Assembly: GCA_964058805.1 (NCBI GenBank)
Contig: CAXKVV010000282.1
Coordinates: 420,462 to 484,461 of the forward strand
Reading direction: 5' to 3'
DNA: 64,000 nt
Source: Schoenoplectus triqueter
Taxonomy: Eukaryota > Streptophyta > Magnoliopsida > Poales > Cyperaceae
Made by a program: the position numbers and the translations under genes. The notes beneath the pieces are model-generated. The model was not told the DNA's origin and searched no databases. It saw only the letters and a list, made by a program, of their open reading frames with translations. Shown here in pieces: positions 38,456 through 51,100 of this stretch (the stretch's first letter is position 1; the number at the start of each line of letters is the position of its first letter).

Positions 38456-39146
38456 GGGTTTGTTAGGCACATGATAGAATAGGAAAAAATAAGAATAGAA
38501 TCACTATTCTGATGAATTAATTTGCCAAACGAATTCTACACTAAGTAGAAAAGTACAGAAGAATGCTAATCCAATATATCAAATTATAGGTGGTATACCG
38601 AATTACCTCTCATCAGAATAGTAATTATTGTTTGATTATGTTGTATTATATTATTATATTATGATTATAATTATGATTATGATTATAATTTTATTATTAT
38701 TATATTATAATTATGAATATACTATTATTATATTATTATGATAATTTATTATTATTATTATTAATTTATGATTATGAATATAATTTTCTTATTATATTAT
38801 TATATTATAATTATGTTTATATTTCTATTATATTATTATGATTACAACTATGAATATTATTATTTATTATGATTATAAATTATAATTATTTTATTATTAT
38901 TATTATTATATTATCATCATTATTATTACTATTATTATTTATTTTACTATTATTATTATGATCATCATCATTGTTAGTATCATAATTATTCATATTTTAA
39001 CTATTCTGATTAACAATTATCAAACGATATTTTCACTCTTCCAAATTATCAAGAATACCAACCACTCTTCCTAAAAAACACTCTTCTATTACTCTTTCAA
39101 AATTACCACTCTTCTAAAACTATTCTTTAATTTGTCAAACAAACCC
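38456..39146. mobile_element. AT-rich GTTTGGCA-terminus element, copy 3 (inverted)
   Basis: The ends are GGGTTTGTTAGGCAC and the inverse of TTTGTCAAACAAACCC. Inner blocks (TGCCAAACGAATTCTACACT, GGTGGTATACCGAATTA, TTTTCACTCTTCC) match copies 1 and 2 in reverse orientation. The low-complexity core is much shorter (about 350 bp) than in the others. Confidence 0.75.
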
Positions 39147-39756
39147 AAATGTCAGTTTTAACATTTTATTGATTCAAACTGTCAGGATAAAAAACATTTC
39201 AGTTCTCACAAAAAAAGAAAGATGTACTCAATCAGATGCACATCCATAATTGTTCGTGTATTTCGGTTTCCATTTCTAGTTGCATGGAAGTGTAATAGAT
39301 GTACATTTGAAAAGAGGAGATCTAACTTACAAGAGATCAATGGCTTCCATCATTGAAACAGCTGCAACATAACAATTCTCAGCTTGGTGCTTGTGTGTTT
39401 ACCCACACATATCATACTAAGCCAAACTTGAACATCATGTGCTTGTTGATGTGATTCTCCATGCATATTGTGAAATCATCCAACTGAAGTAACTGAACAC
39501 AAACTAAGGTTTTATCAGTGCAAAAACTAAAATATCGGAAGTTTGATTCCAGATCAATGTTTTAAACAAGAAAACTCTGAAGACCATTATTAGAAGTATT
39601 TATAAGTCTTCTCCATGAATTTTTGGATTATGCTTCCCATCATTTGCACTCCAAAAAGAAATAGATTGTTTTCAGAAGAAACCAGACACCAAACCAAGAG
39701 AAAAATCAAGTTCTGAATGTTTTCTTTTAAAAGAATAAAAAAATATTGAAATGAAG

Positions 39757-39831
39757 AGCATCAGAGAACTTTGAAGACCATGATATTTATCAACATCAAT
39801 TTCAGACGAAATAGTATCTCGTCATTTTGCT
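39757..39831 (-). ncRNA. Box C/D snoRNA, unit A' copy
   Basis: On the minus strand: stem AGCA/TGCT, C-like box ATGACGA (one mismatch from RTGATGA), D' CTGA, C' TGATGTT, antisense TCTTCAAAGTTCT and box D CTGA (39764-39761). The same 25S complementarity is preserved. It is the best match to the box C consensus together with the closest terminal stem, so likely a competent copy if its promoter still works. Confidence 0.72.
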
Positions 39832-40285
39832 TCTACGTAGAGAACAACACATAATATATGCAAAAATAGATATACAGATAACAATAATGATGAAACATAA
39901 GGAATCAAGCACAGATTTTTTTTTTTTTGAAAAATAAAATATCGATCTCCTGAAAAATAGTCACTTTGGACAGAAGATAAATAAGAGGCAAATCTTTAAA
40001 TTACCCCTCAAGAAAGATCAATCTCCTGACAAATCATCCATTTCACATCTTTGTACCTGATCTCGTTGTTTCCTTGGTTAGATACCACGACAATCCAAGG
40101 GGTTATTGGTGCTTTCTTAAAAGATACCCAGAGGAGAAAAGAACACAAAAGCTAGATTAGAAAGATCACAAATTCAGCGAAGTACAGATTATCAACAAAT
40201 GTTATAAAAAGAGCTTATCCCAACATGTAAGAGATGATTTTTTCATCAATTATGAAAGGGGAATTGTGTACCATACTGGTGGAGG

Positions 40286-40458
40286 CTAGAGTTTTTCTCA
40301 GCTTAACTGCAAAACACCTACAAGGGTTTTGCAAATTTTGTTCTCGATTTCTCATCTATTGAGCATTTGAGTGTATATTATATGAGGCCGATTTTTGGAT
40401 CTAAAATAATTGAATGTTCATGGGCCCAGTTAAACCAACAGCTGCACTTATATGGGCC
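40286..40458 (-). promoter_or_regulatory. Promoter of unit A', telo-box altered
   Basis: Site II elements TGGGCC (40453-40458) and TGGGCCCA (40421-40428) are intact. The telo-box position (40286-40294) reads AAACTCTAG in place of AAACCCTAG, which may weaken expression. Confidence 0.55.
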
Positions 40459-40706
40459 TTTTCTTTTTCAGTTGAAAGTAAATCATAATTCCGAACGAAT
40501 GTAATTAAAGGCTATATTCAGGCTTTTATAGAAGTATGACAGTCATAAATGAATGTATGCTTAGTGCTTCCCCTTGAACCCGTGAAACGTTTCATTGGAA
40601 AAGGATAATAAAAGGAATTTATATATCAGAATATACTGTAGCAGTATCACAATATAAATTGAATTTTATTAATTCAGTTTATTATAAGAAAAGAATGGAA
40701 TGAACC

Positions 40707-41094
40707 AATCACACAGCTTGTAAGCAATAAATAAATGTCATTGCTATTTGAATCTAACAAGGTAACTAGGTAAGATCTTTCTACAAGCTTTCCAGAGGTA
40801 TATCATGATTGACAAGCAATAATAAATCGAAAAACTTTTACAGAAATATTGTTGAGCTTATAAATTGATTAGTTTTCAAACATCATACAATTTAAATACC
40901 AATCACACAGCTTGTAAGCAATAAATAAATGTCATTGCTATTTGAATCTAACAAGGTAACTAGGTAAGATCTTTCTACAAGCTTTCCAGAGGTATATCAT
41001 GATTGACAAGCAATAATAAATCGAAAAACTTTTACAGAAATATTGTTGAGCTTATAAATTGATTAGTTTTCAAACTTCATACAATTTAAATACC
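40707..41094. repeat. Two-copy tandem duplication, 194-bp period
   Basis: 40707-40900 and 40901-41094 are nearly identical (one difference seen, CATCAT versus CTTCAT). A recent local duplication at the junction between units A' and B'. Confidence 0.92.
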
Positions 41095-42312
41095 ATTGAT
41101 AGTCTTTGATAGGTTATCAAACGACTCTTAAACTCCTTAAAATTTGAGAAACTTCTAAGAACATATTTATAAACTTTTTTCTATTTTTGAGACCATTTTC
41201 AAATTTATTTGAAATCTCATTGCCAAAAAATAAACAGATGAAAAACATTGTTATAAAATGGCCTTATACAAAAGGATTTAGCAAAAATTACAACCACTGT
41301 TACTTAACAGGTGACAACACTTCTAACCTAATGTTATTCATCAAATGCCTCAAAACTTATTTGTTATAAAATATCTGAAATAAAAAATCCCTTATTAAAA
41401 AAAAATCAGTTAGCAAAAACAGCTATTCCTCTAAAGGTACTATGATGAAAGATCTGAAATAAAATAACACAAAGCAGTAAAGGCACAGACACAATATATT
41501 CTGGCAAATGCATGTTAAATTACAGTTTTACACTAAAAAATATTAAATCTAGAACAGTGGCAAGGTAGAAAAATATTTAGGGGTGTAAACACATGCATCT
41601 TTTGAAGATTTTCAGAAACAGTATTAATTTATATGTACGTATTCATATGGTATGTTTGTTAAATTTAATGAGATCATAAGACACCATATTTTATAATAAC
41701 ATGGCATCTAGAAACTTTTGCTTTGAAAATACCAGAAAATTTTAAAAAATTTCCATAGAAGCATGATGCATTGACTAATGAACAACGGTAATACTGAATA
41801 TAGTAGCCTAACTATTCTATCCAGTTCCTAACCCAAATCATTGATGAGCGATAAGCTCTACATTACAATAGTGACTTTGTATATGAGCTCCAGCAAAACC
41901 CCAAATCATTGATTTACAGTTCAAACTGGATCTACCAGTGCCCAATGCAGAATGGTGCTGGAATTAAAAAAGAATGGTACAATACGTACCATACGCTGGA
42001 GGAGATTGTAAGGTCGGAGTAGCCCGAAATGCAGAAACTGTGAGCTAGCCTTGGTAGTGTAGAGAAGTTATAACTCGAGCAATTAAATATTTATGGTGGA
42101 TCCGTGGAGTTGTAAACTCTTGGCTCAAGGAGTTCGTAGAAAGAAAATACAAAATCAAATCTAAGAATTATTTCTGCTGAGATTCTAGAAATCCGTAACC
42201 AAAAAAAAATGAAAGGATGCCAACTTTGTCAACAGCAAAAAATAAGGATGAAAATTTTTGTTAAGAAACTCACGCCGTAACAGAGGAATTTATTCAGGGA
42301 AAGAAAATAATG

Positions 42313-42391
42313 AGCGATCAGAGAACTTTGAAGACCATTTGGTTGTTATCAACATCAATTTCAGTCGAAGTAATCTCTCCTCATATGATTC
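42313..42391 (-). ncRNA. Box C/D snoRNA, unit B' copy
   Basis: On the minus strand: ATGAGGA (42384-42378), D' CTGA, C' TGATGTT, antisense TCTTCAAAGTTCT and box D CTGA (42321-42318). It is nearly identical to the unit B copy apart from the D' guide region and the 5' stem (ATC in place of AGC). Same predicted 25S target. Confidence 0.7.
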
Positions 42392-42833
42392 TTCAGTAGA
42401 TAGAAATCGTAAGTAATTGTTTAGACAAAAAAAAATCATTAGTAATCACATATACAGAACTAATAAAACGTACTTCCGATAATTACACGAATAACAAGAA
42501 GAACGAAATATCAGAACAAAGAAGATTAAGAGCAAATTCGTCAAAATTACCCAGAAAAGGTCGATCTCCTGACATTTATCCCAATCTCATTGTTTCCTTG
42601 GCTCGTTGCCACCACGATCCAAGAGGTTAACAGCGCTTTGTTACAAAATGCTCCTATAATATAATTAAACTCGGTAAAGTAGATTTGAAAAGTCACAAAA
42701 TCAGCAACTAGAAATAAATTAACGATAAGTGATACACAAAACATTCTCCATCGAGATTTTGCGCTTGATTCGTAAGCGGAAGAGGAAGACGATAAAATAT
42801 CAAGCGTGAAATAAAATATTTTATGGCTGGCGG

Positions 42834-43020
42834 CTAGGGTTTCGTTCTATTTTGGTGCCAAAAGACAAACGAGCTTTTTATTCTCGTCTCGGATTGGAGT
42901 TGTACTGTTCCTAATAATAAAATAATATTATATGAGGCCGGATTCTAGCTAAACCAATTTGATTATTCCGAGCCCAAACTAGATTTACAGAGTTTCGCAT
43001 ATTTGAACCTGTTCGGCCCA
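42834..43020 (-). promoter_or_regulatory. Promoter of snoRNA unit B': telo-box and site II
   Basis: Telo-box AAACCCTAG (42842-42834 on the minus strand) with a TGGGCC site II element at 43020-43015, as in unit B. Confidence 0.6.
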
Positions 43021-43391
43021 AAATATACTACACGCCATATTAGGCCTTTCTGAAAGTAATTATAGGCCATGCATAAAGAAAAGATTATGATTTATGAGAG
43101 TGTGCTTCTCATTCAAAACCTTAAATCATGTTGTGCCCAAAATTTGAACATTATTTAATCAGCTTAAGTTCAACCGTTAGCGAGCATGAACACAGCGTAG
43201 TAGCAATAACAAAATAGAATTGAATTATATACTGCATTGGTGTTTAAAATAGCAGCTTCCCAGCACAGCATATTTGAACTCAGCGCTCCCATCAGTCTTA
43301 TAACCAACAAGTGAAAATTAATAAAAATAAACCAGAAAGTCAGAAACCAAGAAAAAAAAAGAGCTGCAAATAGAACACACAGAAACTGCTG

Positions 43392-43474
43392 AGCAGTCAG
43401 AGAACTTTTAAGACCATTTGGCATTTATCCGCAATAAATTCAGATAAAACAATCTCCCCATAATCCATATGCTC
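43392..43474 (-). pseudogene. Decayed C/D snoRNA, - arm
   Basis: The terminal stem GAGCA/TGCTC and box D CTGA survive, but the guide has one substitution (TCTTAAAAGTTCT), C' reads GCGGAT, and no good box C remains. It is the counterpart of 31020-31100, downstream of the FAM32A-like gene. It could still be processed, but rRNA pairing is weakened. Confidence 0.5.
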
Positions 43475-43603
43475 TTTTTGACTTTTTCAGTAGAGAGAAA
43501 AATGCAACATTACTAAATTTGTACGTCTGATTAAAATTCATAACTGTACTGCGGTACAATCAATATTTAATAGTGTCAAGATTCGCATCAGTTAATCAAT
43601 CAT

Positions 43604-43717
43604 GGTCCCCAAACAAGGCAGGGTTGCTCAGTAGTTTTATCTGCGGGCCCCAAACAAGGCAGGATTGCTCAGTAGTTTTATCTGTGGACCCCAAACAAGA
43701 CAGGATTGCTCAGTAGT
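43604..43717. repeat. Three-copy tandem repeat, about 41 bp
   Basis: Three copies of a unit containing CCCCAAACAAGGCAGG and TTGCTCAGTAG. It directly abuts a GGGTC-type element. Confidence 0.88.
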
Positions 43718-43971
43718 AGAGGTAACAAAAGGCGATCCGATCCAAAAAAATCAGTCTAAACTAATCCAATTGTTAAAAAAAGTCAAAACTAACCTAACCC
43801 AATCAAAAACCCGACATAATATCAAATGACTTACAAACCAATCAAAATCAGTACAAAATTTGAAAAAAAAAATATCAACATATAAATTGACCCGACCTGT
43901 CTTTCAAAAGATCAAATTGATCAAACCCAACCCGTCCGAACCCGACCCGACCCAACCAATTACCACATCTA
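43717..43971. mobile_element. GGGTC/GACCC-rich element, copy 2 (decayed)
   Basis: Ends TAGAGGTAACA and TTACCACATCTA are decayed versions of the AGAGGTGGCA termini, and the interior has AACCCGACCCGACCCAACC. Absent from the other arm at the equivalent place. Confidence 0.6.
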
Positions 43972-44238
43972 CCTAGATTTTGTAATTTTGTAAACACCAA
44001 AATGGCATTCTTTAGCAAAATGTAACAGTATCAGAGCCAGACATGCAACAAGAAGGCAACAGAGCCCTCAAAATCATAAATTCTGTCAGAAAACATTCTA
44101 ATATGCAGCAGAAAAACAACAGAATCCGAAATATCACTACAGATAATATATCATTTCTAGACATTTACCCACCGAGCCTCCCCCCACAGCCACACCGAGA
44201 CGCAACACCCCATGCAACCATTCACCTGAAAAGCATAA

Positions 44239-45379
44239 TTAGCCAGGGCCGACTTTGGGAATGTCATAGTGCTCACTGAGGTTGGCAAGGTACTGGTTAA
44301 ATTGCGAAATCCTGTCACGGTGCGACTTGTCAGAAGTCTTGGCCAGGCGGTGTGACTCGATCCTCTCCTTCTGCTCCAGATACCTTCTCTCTGCTGGTGT
44401 TAGGTAGTCGTCAATCGGACGTTGGTCCCCTTCCTCCCCTTCTCCCTCCCTCCTCTCTTCCTTTTCAAACTCTACCAGGCCTCCTTCGGTTGGCTCACTT
44501 TCTAAGCCAGAGCTCCCTCCTAAGGGTAGACAAAGATCAGCAAAGTTATTTTTAGTTTGTACCACATTATCTATTTCAGCATAAAACAAGTTATCAGAAT
44601 ATAAATTTCAGTAACAACTGCATACAGTTGATTTTCGAATAAATCACCGAACCAGTAAAATATTTGCATGTATTTGTCATTAAATTTGGACTAAAATAGC
44701 CAAGAACAACACATTTCCCCTCTGACTCTGTTCAAACAAAACCTAATTAGTTCTCATGGCTCAGTTCACCATCAGATGCAGAATTATATATATTGTGCTA
44801 TTATATCATGTGTTCATTAAGTTAAGCCCCAATGTTTACTAGGTATAGTACTGACAGGTCCAGAACATACCGCTTACAGTGTACAATTAAAAATAGAAGA
44901 GAAAAGCAAATTATGCCTCAGTCCAATTTGTAGAAGCAGATAGCAAATAAACCCCAGAAATAGGACATGAAGAAAAAAAAAGACGTGACATTTACGTGCC
45001 ACAAACCTTCTACAGGATGGTCATTTCCAACTGGTGCATCTTCTTCAGAACGATTATGCTTTTGTTTCTTCTTCTTTTTAATCCCACCAGACTTTACACA
45101 GTGTACAATTAAAAATAGCAGATAAAAACAAATTATGCCTCAGTCCAATTTGTAGAAGCAGATAGCAGATAAACCCCAGATATAGGACATGAAGAAAAAA
45201 AAAGACGTGACATTTACGTGCCACAAACCTTCTACAGGATGTTCATTTCCAATTGATGGATCTTCTTCAGAACGATTATGCTTTTGTTTCTTCTTCTTTT
45301 TAATCCCACCAGACTTTACATCTAGTGCTTTTCCCTTCAACTTCAGCTTCCCCCCGACAACATTTTGGTAAGAAGACAT
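44239..45379 (-). CDS. FAM32A-like protein
   Basis: Two coding exons, 45379-45229 and 44519-44239 (TAA), joined by a GT-AG intron, give 143 residues. The N-terminus reads MSSYQNVVGGKLKLKGKALD followed by a Lys-rich stretch (IKKKKKQKHN), a typical FAM32A/DUF1754 start. The C-terminus reads TAKTSDKSHRDR-like sequence, ISQFNQYLANL and SEHYDIPKVGPG, close to the FAM32A ending RVEDFNRHLDTLTEHYDIPKV. In animals FAM32A is a small nuclear protein found in the spliceosome catalytic core that helps 3' splice-site joining; a like role here is inferred from family. The middle is acidic (EKEERREGEGEEGD). A 5' UTR exon ends at 46520, with a 1.1-kb leader intron to 45384. Part of exon 1 is duplicated in the coding intron. 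A broken copy lies at 25472-30844. Confidence 0.88.
44876..45319. repeat. Two-copy 222-bp tandem duplication covering part of exon 1
   Basis: 44876-45097 and 45098-45319 are near-identical. The second includes 45229-45319 of FAM32A-like exon 1 with its donor; the first carries an orphan copy of that exon part and donor (45007-45097) inside the intron, without the ATG. Confidence 0.92.
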
Positions 45380-45383
45380 TTCT

Positions 45384-46519
45384 CTAAAAAATGAGAAACA
45401 AACAAATTAATAACACAAAATGAAGGGAAAAAAGTCCTCAGAAAATTTATATTTTATCAAGATGTTTCTAGCAACAATAATTAAAAGAGATAATGTTGTT
45501 ATTGTTAGGACTTAGAACCTTACCTGCTACTATAGTAAAGATACTGCTTTCCTGTTCTTTCTATTTTTGTCACGCAATGTGTATAAATTAAGAACTAGTT
45601 CTGTCAGTCATACCCAGTAAATTGGGGGTACATTGACATCAATGGGGTTAAGATTTTCATTGAACCTTTCATTGGTCCAATAGTGGGATTAATTTAGTTA
45701 ATTACTCGAATGGAAATACCAACAATCCATTATTGAGGTCAAGCACAACCAAGTATGAAACCAAATGTCAAGTCCTAGAATAAAATTGTAATAGGAATAA
45801 CAAGTGTACAATTAGTTGGAATCATATACTATAATTAGGTATTTGACAGGATAAATGCCTATATAAACCCTCCCCCATCCTTGTAATCAAGTAAATTAGA
45901 AATGAAATAAAACTGTATTAAGATTTATTCTCTTTTATCTGTTCTTTTCCTGTCCAATCTATACACAAAATACAACTAATTACCCATTTCCCCTCGAACA
46001 TGCTCAAATTCTCCCAATTTGCACAATTCCTTGAATTACGATTGTGACATTTGATATCAGAGATGTCAAGCCTGAGCAATAGTGTTCTTGGAGCAATTTG
46101 AACGAATCAGCTATCCATGGTCATTTCTAAACACAGAAATCAAGTCGTCTTCGGCCTCAAATTTGCAAGAAGAATATGTCAAGAATATTTTGGAAGCTGC
46201 AAAAGAATATGTCAGGAATCTAAGAGTATACCAGTTTCAGCTTGCGCCAAGCGAATTCATCTGAGAAGGTCTAACAGGCAGTACAAGCCTTCTCAAAAAC
46301 AATATTAACTTCAGATTTCGCAACAACAGCATCAATTAGGTTCTTCCAGTACTTCCTCGGACTACAATTCGCGACTACGAGAAGAAAAACTACCGATCGG
46401 GTAGAAGTACGAAAAACAGCAAAACCCTAATCTCAATCGAAGCATCGCAGCAAACTCAAACAGAAAATTAATCATTGCTAAAAGAAAAGCCTATATCAGA
46501 TGTACGCTGGATGAAATAC
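45384..46519 (-). other. 5' UTR intron of the FAM32A-like gene
   Basis: On the minus strand the donor is CCAG/GTATTTC at 46519 and the acceptor TTTTTTAG/AGAA at 45384, four bases before the start codon. The upstream leader exon would be about 46521-46620. An old LTR lies inside. The intron is predicted by signal only. Confidence 0.5.
45766..46049 (+). mobile_element. Truncated LTR retrotransposon (LTR plus primer site)
   Basis: The block starts TGTCAAGTCC and ends TTGTGACA, has CCTATATAAACC (TATA-like) and AATGAAATAAAAC (polyA-like) in LTR order, and is followed by TTGATATCAGAGATG, similar to an initiator-Met primer site. No second LTR or polyprotein is present, so it is a truncated remnant in the leader intron. 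Confidence 0.55.
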
Positions 46520-46599
46520 CTGGTTCGAACGATCTATTCCGCAATCCACACGAGTGATATCTCGACGAACAATCGATAATCGAGATGGAGCACTGAGCA

Positions 46600-46760
46600 C
46601 TCCCAAAGTTACAAATAGTCGTGCGAGGTGCGAGCGAAAAAGGATCGGTGAAAGAGAGAAAAGGAGATTAAAATCCAGAAATTATGTTAGTTGAATAAAT
46701 ATGGGCTAGAAGTTCTGTTGTGGCCCAATATTATATGTGGCTAAAAACCCAACAAAAGTT
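46600..46760 (-). promoter_or_regulatory. Promoter region of the FAM32A-like gene
   Basis: On the minus strand, TTGGGCCAC (about 46726-46720) and AGCCCAT (about 46706-46700) are site II-like motifs upstream of the inferred leader exon. No clear TATA box or telo-box was found. Confidence 0.4.
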
Positions 46761-46769
46761 TTCCAGGAT

Positions 46770-48045
46770 TTTGCGGGATTCTCTTTTCCAGGATTTTGCA
46801 GGATTTTCAGTTCGCTTCGATTGACTTTCTAGTTTGTCAATATCAATATATGTTTTGTTTCGGAAAAATAAATTTTGAGTTTTGTCAATGAGTAATCCCT
46901 TGTTTCTTGAGTTTGAAACATTTTTTCCTGGTAATTATTAATATGCCTTCAATATAACTACAAAATTTAATTGGATTTCAGATAAATACTGTAAAGGATG
47001 GAAACTGAGAAAACTTTACTGTTTTTTTCTTATAAAATGAGTAATATATAATTGTTTTAAAAAGAAACATTGTTTTGTGCTTTTCTTTTTCAAATTTCCA
47101 TCTTAATCCCACGTAACATAAACTAAAATTTGGAACACACAAATTCACCACATATGGCTCGAGAAAGAAGAATATTTACAATTTTGGAAAATCAACACAC
47201 AAATCCATCGTTCAAAATTCAATTTACATAATTTATTTTTCATTATAATTTATTAAATATGTAAATATATTTGAGATTAAAGACTTTGTTGTTAGTTTTG
47301 TTATTTTAAATATATGATTTTGGCGAAATGCCTTTAGCGAATTATTAGATGCGCATAATGTACACGTCATGTGCCACCACACGACGTGTTGGACACTTGA
47401 CGTGTCATGAAGGAAGCTACCCATGAAAAACATATTTCTGACCCTTTTGTTGCTCTCCAAAAAAGTCAATACCCTTTTACTTGGCCGAGGCTAGCCGCCG
47501 GTTGAAGTCAGCATGCGTTTATGTTTTTATATGTGCATGTTTATAAATGTCAAAATTTAAAAAACTCAATAGTCACATATAAGATGTGTTTGTCTTTATA
47601 TGTGTTGAAAACGTGTCAACATTTATAACAATTTTAGGATGACTGTCTGATATGCCGTGTTTGTTTAATTTCATTATCTCTATATAAATAAATAAAATTC
47701 ATGTTATAATATTTATTCATTTATTGGTAAACAAACTGTCTTATACATTGAACAAGATTTAAATATATTCCAACAAAAGAACAAATAATCCACGTTATTA
47801 TGACGTTTATTTTGAAAAAGTATGGTCATAGTGGCCTCTTATGACCAATTTAAAGAACAAGACCAACGGTTCAAACTTGATGTTTAGGTTTTAAATGCTG
47901 AACTGTAAATAAGGACGGATGTAGGATTTTAACCAGGGGATAGTAATCGGATTGTGATACCTTATCAGGTTCAAATTCATTAGTTAATTGGGTACTAAAT
48001 AAAAAAAATTATTAGTAGTGACCGATATAGCAGTAAATTATTTAC
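46770..48045. other. Intergenic, no gene seen
   Basis: AT-rich DNA. A short GC-richer patch at 47345-47410 contains repeated GACGTG/CACGTC motifs. No gene or RNA gene can be supported. Confidence 0.5.
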
Positions 48046-48138
48046 CTCCTCTTCAATTTCCAGAGAGGTTGTCTTTACAAAGGCCTCCTCAGTCCAGTGG
48101 CGAGCTGTTGCAACAAATCTTGAATAGTCCCTCAAGTA
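48046..48138 (-). pseudogene. UBC27-like E2 ubiquitin-conjugating enzyme, isolated exon
   Basis: Between an acceptor (AATTTTGCAG) and a donor (GAG/GTAAAT) on the minus strand, 93 bases read in frame as 31 residues: YLRDYSRFVATARHWTEE, then AFVKTTSLEIEEE. This resembles the helix near the end of the UBC fold in Arabidopsis UBC27 (YMKNYQVFVSTARYWTE...), the plant E2 with a C-terminal UBA domain. I found no neighbouring exon for the catalytic Cys or the UBA domain within several kb on either side, so it looks like a relic or an exon fragment carried by a transposon. Confidence 0.6.
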
Positions 48139-51100
48139 CTGCAAAATTTAACAAACATATAACTTGAATGAGAATAATTTGAGATGAAAGATTCAAGTCT
48201 CAATTTGTGCTTTTTTTTGTCCAACTACAATGCTTAAGTCTCAAGCTATGCCATAAGGATACCAAATTAACAATGGGCTATGCAATTTGAGAGCTATGAA
48301 ATAATAGTACAATGGGCACCAACTGAAATAAGGAAAACAAAAAGAACAAAATGTCAGTTCCAAATTAACAATTAATGTTTATATTTACTTTACTCAAGTA
48401 AAACAGACCCATCAGTTCCAAGTAAAAGAGACGGATCAGTAGATGTATATTGTCACATGATTTCCAAGCAAGATGTATATTGTTCACATGATTTCCAAGC
48501 AAGATGTATATTGTCATGGCTAGGGATTAGAAATACATGTCCATTGTGCCGATTTGAGTTGCCCACAAATGACCAGAATTAGGAGAGCTGGAGGTCTAGG
48601 CAGGAAAACCAGGTTTGATTTTTGTTTGTTTCATGTATGAAAAGGTTGTAGTTTTTAGATCATGTAGCCTTTGTGAATATGAATGTGGTATCTGTTTTTG
48701 GTTTGGTTGTTGCTCCTTATCCATATATTTTTGTTTTTTTTCTGTGGATTTAGATATTTGTTTGAGGTTAAATTGAGGAGCACTGTAGCAGTATTTTAAA
48801 ATGCCTATGTTGGAGGTCTTATGTTTGTAAAACAAAAAGAAAAAGAGGAATAATATTTTCATATTTTAGTTTGCTCAATGGAATTATGGAAATGCAATCA
48901 AGAAGACAACAATGCAATTGTTACCAGTTTTTCTTTCCACATAATGGAGAGAACTTAAACCCCTTTATTTGCTGAATTGTGCAGGCATTGATTGAAGTTA
49001 CCAGCCTTGTTTTTATTATCATTTTTTTTAGAGAAATCAACCTCGTTTTTATTAAGCAGTGCATTTAGCCATTTGTTATAGCTAGGATAGGATGTTAATA
49101 CATCATCTGAATGAAATATTTGACTAGGTTGTATAAGTACCACTTGAATAAATCTAAAGCTGAACGTTCAAGGAAAAAAAGAAAATAAATAAATAAAAAT
49201 GAAGTGTTGCGTAAGGTTACTCCAAGATCCATGAATATAATTAATCTTGTTTTTAAACCCCTAATTTGGGGTAAAAGAAAAAGGAAATTAACAGTTCCAA
49301 AAATTTTCAACTATATATAATAAGCTGATTACATTAATTAATAATTTGCGAGTACTAAACATGATGGATTAATATTTATTCGGTTTCATTTAATTTCTAA
49401 TTCATTTGACGATTCGTGCAACGTAAATCAAATGTGATCCAATGGGGCTAATCGGTTTACAAAGACGTGTTATATTTCCTCCTTGTAGCAAGAGATAGTC
49501 TTGGACCAAAAAAGGCATTAGAAAAAAAATACGAGGCAATCAAGAAAAATAACGTAAAGAAACCATAATCGCTGAATATATATAGGAAAAAATTATGTTT
49601 TGACATACCGCCTTCTTAAAAAGAAAATTCAAAGTTGATCCATAAAGTTCTTAAAAAAAAATCAAGTTGGCCCTTGAACTTCTCCTTCTTCAAAAAAAAG
49701 AAGAAGATATAATTAGCTTAATTTTTTTTTGAAGTACAGCAAATTTGTTCAAATTTCGATTTTATTCTTGTTGGCGAAAAATTTATGTAATTAATATAGA
49801 TAGCTCACAGGAGCCATAGTTCTTGAACCTCGAAATATTGGAAAGTTTTTAACATTATTGTTGCATGTCACATTCTCGTCCTCTGGAATCACACGTTCCA
49901 AACCCATTATAGAAATTTCTTTCCTATGGACGTTGAGCAATGGATTTTTTGATAGTTCAATATGCATATATATATTCAGTACTATACATAATATAAAAGA
50001 AAAGATGCGTCAAATGCCACGATGAACGAAATTAGCTGATCAAGAAGACCATTTTGTTATGTTGTATCATTTTTTTTTTAAAAAAACATTGCTTCGGCGT
50101 TACTTTTAACATAAACCACTGGCCCAAGCCCAATGCCAATCCTTAGAATTTTGGGTCAAAAGGCGAACACTTGCCATAAACATTTATTTTAGCATTTATT
50201 TTAGCATTTATGCCTGAGTAGTTTATTTCTAAACAACAAGTTCCTGCATCTCTGTAGATGTACTCATTCTCTTTTCGACAGATAACAATAGCAGGGTTTG
50301 TGTGTTTGATATTTCTGTTTCTCTATGAGGATCAACCAACTTGTATTATGTATTATGTATTATGTATGTCTTTTTATCAGACATACATCAGATTGATGGA
50401 ATGTTAAATAAACTTGTTACTAAAACGATAAGTACATGGTAGTACATTGCTTTTGAAACTGAAAGAAATTGATACTTCTCTCGGGGGCGGGATCCGGGAT
50501 CCAATTGACAACTGGTCTCGATCGATCTCACCCCTATAAGATAAGATGACGAATAGTATGTACTATATATGTTATATGCATTCATTTATCAGTAAACGAT
50601 TGGGTTGCAACGATTTGAGTGAATTTCCAACAACGAATGGATTTCGATATCACAAGCCGCAATTAATGCTCAAACCGATTAATCCCATCTCTCTTCATAG
50701 AATCTTGTCATTGGCCTTAACCTTTGTATTAAACTAAAGCTCATTATTATTATTATTACCATACGTCTCTGATACCGTTACCGTTTGCCAGGTCCAATGT
50801 ACCATGCATTTTCTGTTCAAATTAATTAGGATTGCAAATGGTACGGATGACATTCAATATGTATGCATGTATTTATGTTTGATATAAAAAAAAAGAGAAG
50901 AATTTGAATTGAGTGCAAAATTTTGGAAGGGCAGGTTTTAATTTGTAGCAATGGAATTTTAGGGTCCAACTAATCCTAGGCGGAAATTAGCCCATCCAAC
51001 TTTTTTTTTTTCAAAATATTAAAGCATATACACACATGACTATACTTAATTACCGACCACAATCTAATTCATTTGCACCCTTAATTAGTTGTTGGTTCAA

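Larger units (their letters stand above)
39565..40800 (-). repeat. Segmental duplication unit A' (- arm)
   Basis: Inverse copy of unit A (22195-23715). It retains site II elements, the exon-like block and the snoRNA, but the telo-box carries one substitution and the GGGTC-rich insertion is absent. Confidence 0.75.
41100..43085 (-). repeat. Segmental duplication unit B' (- arm)
   Basis: Inverse copy of 32906-35110, ending where the two arms diverge (41100/35110). Shared landmarks include CATCATGCTTCTATGG, TCTAGATGCCATG and TGCATTTGCCAGAATAT. Confidence 0.8.
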
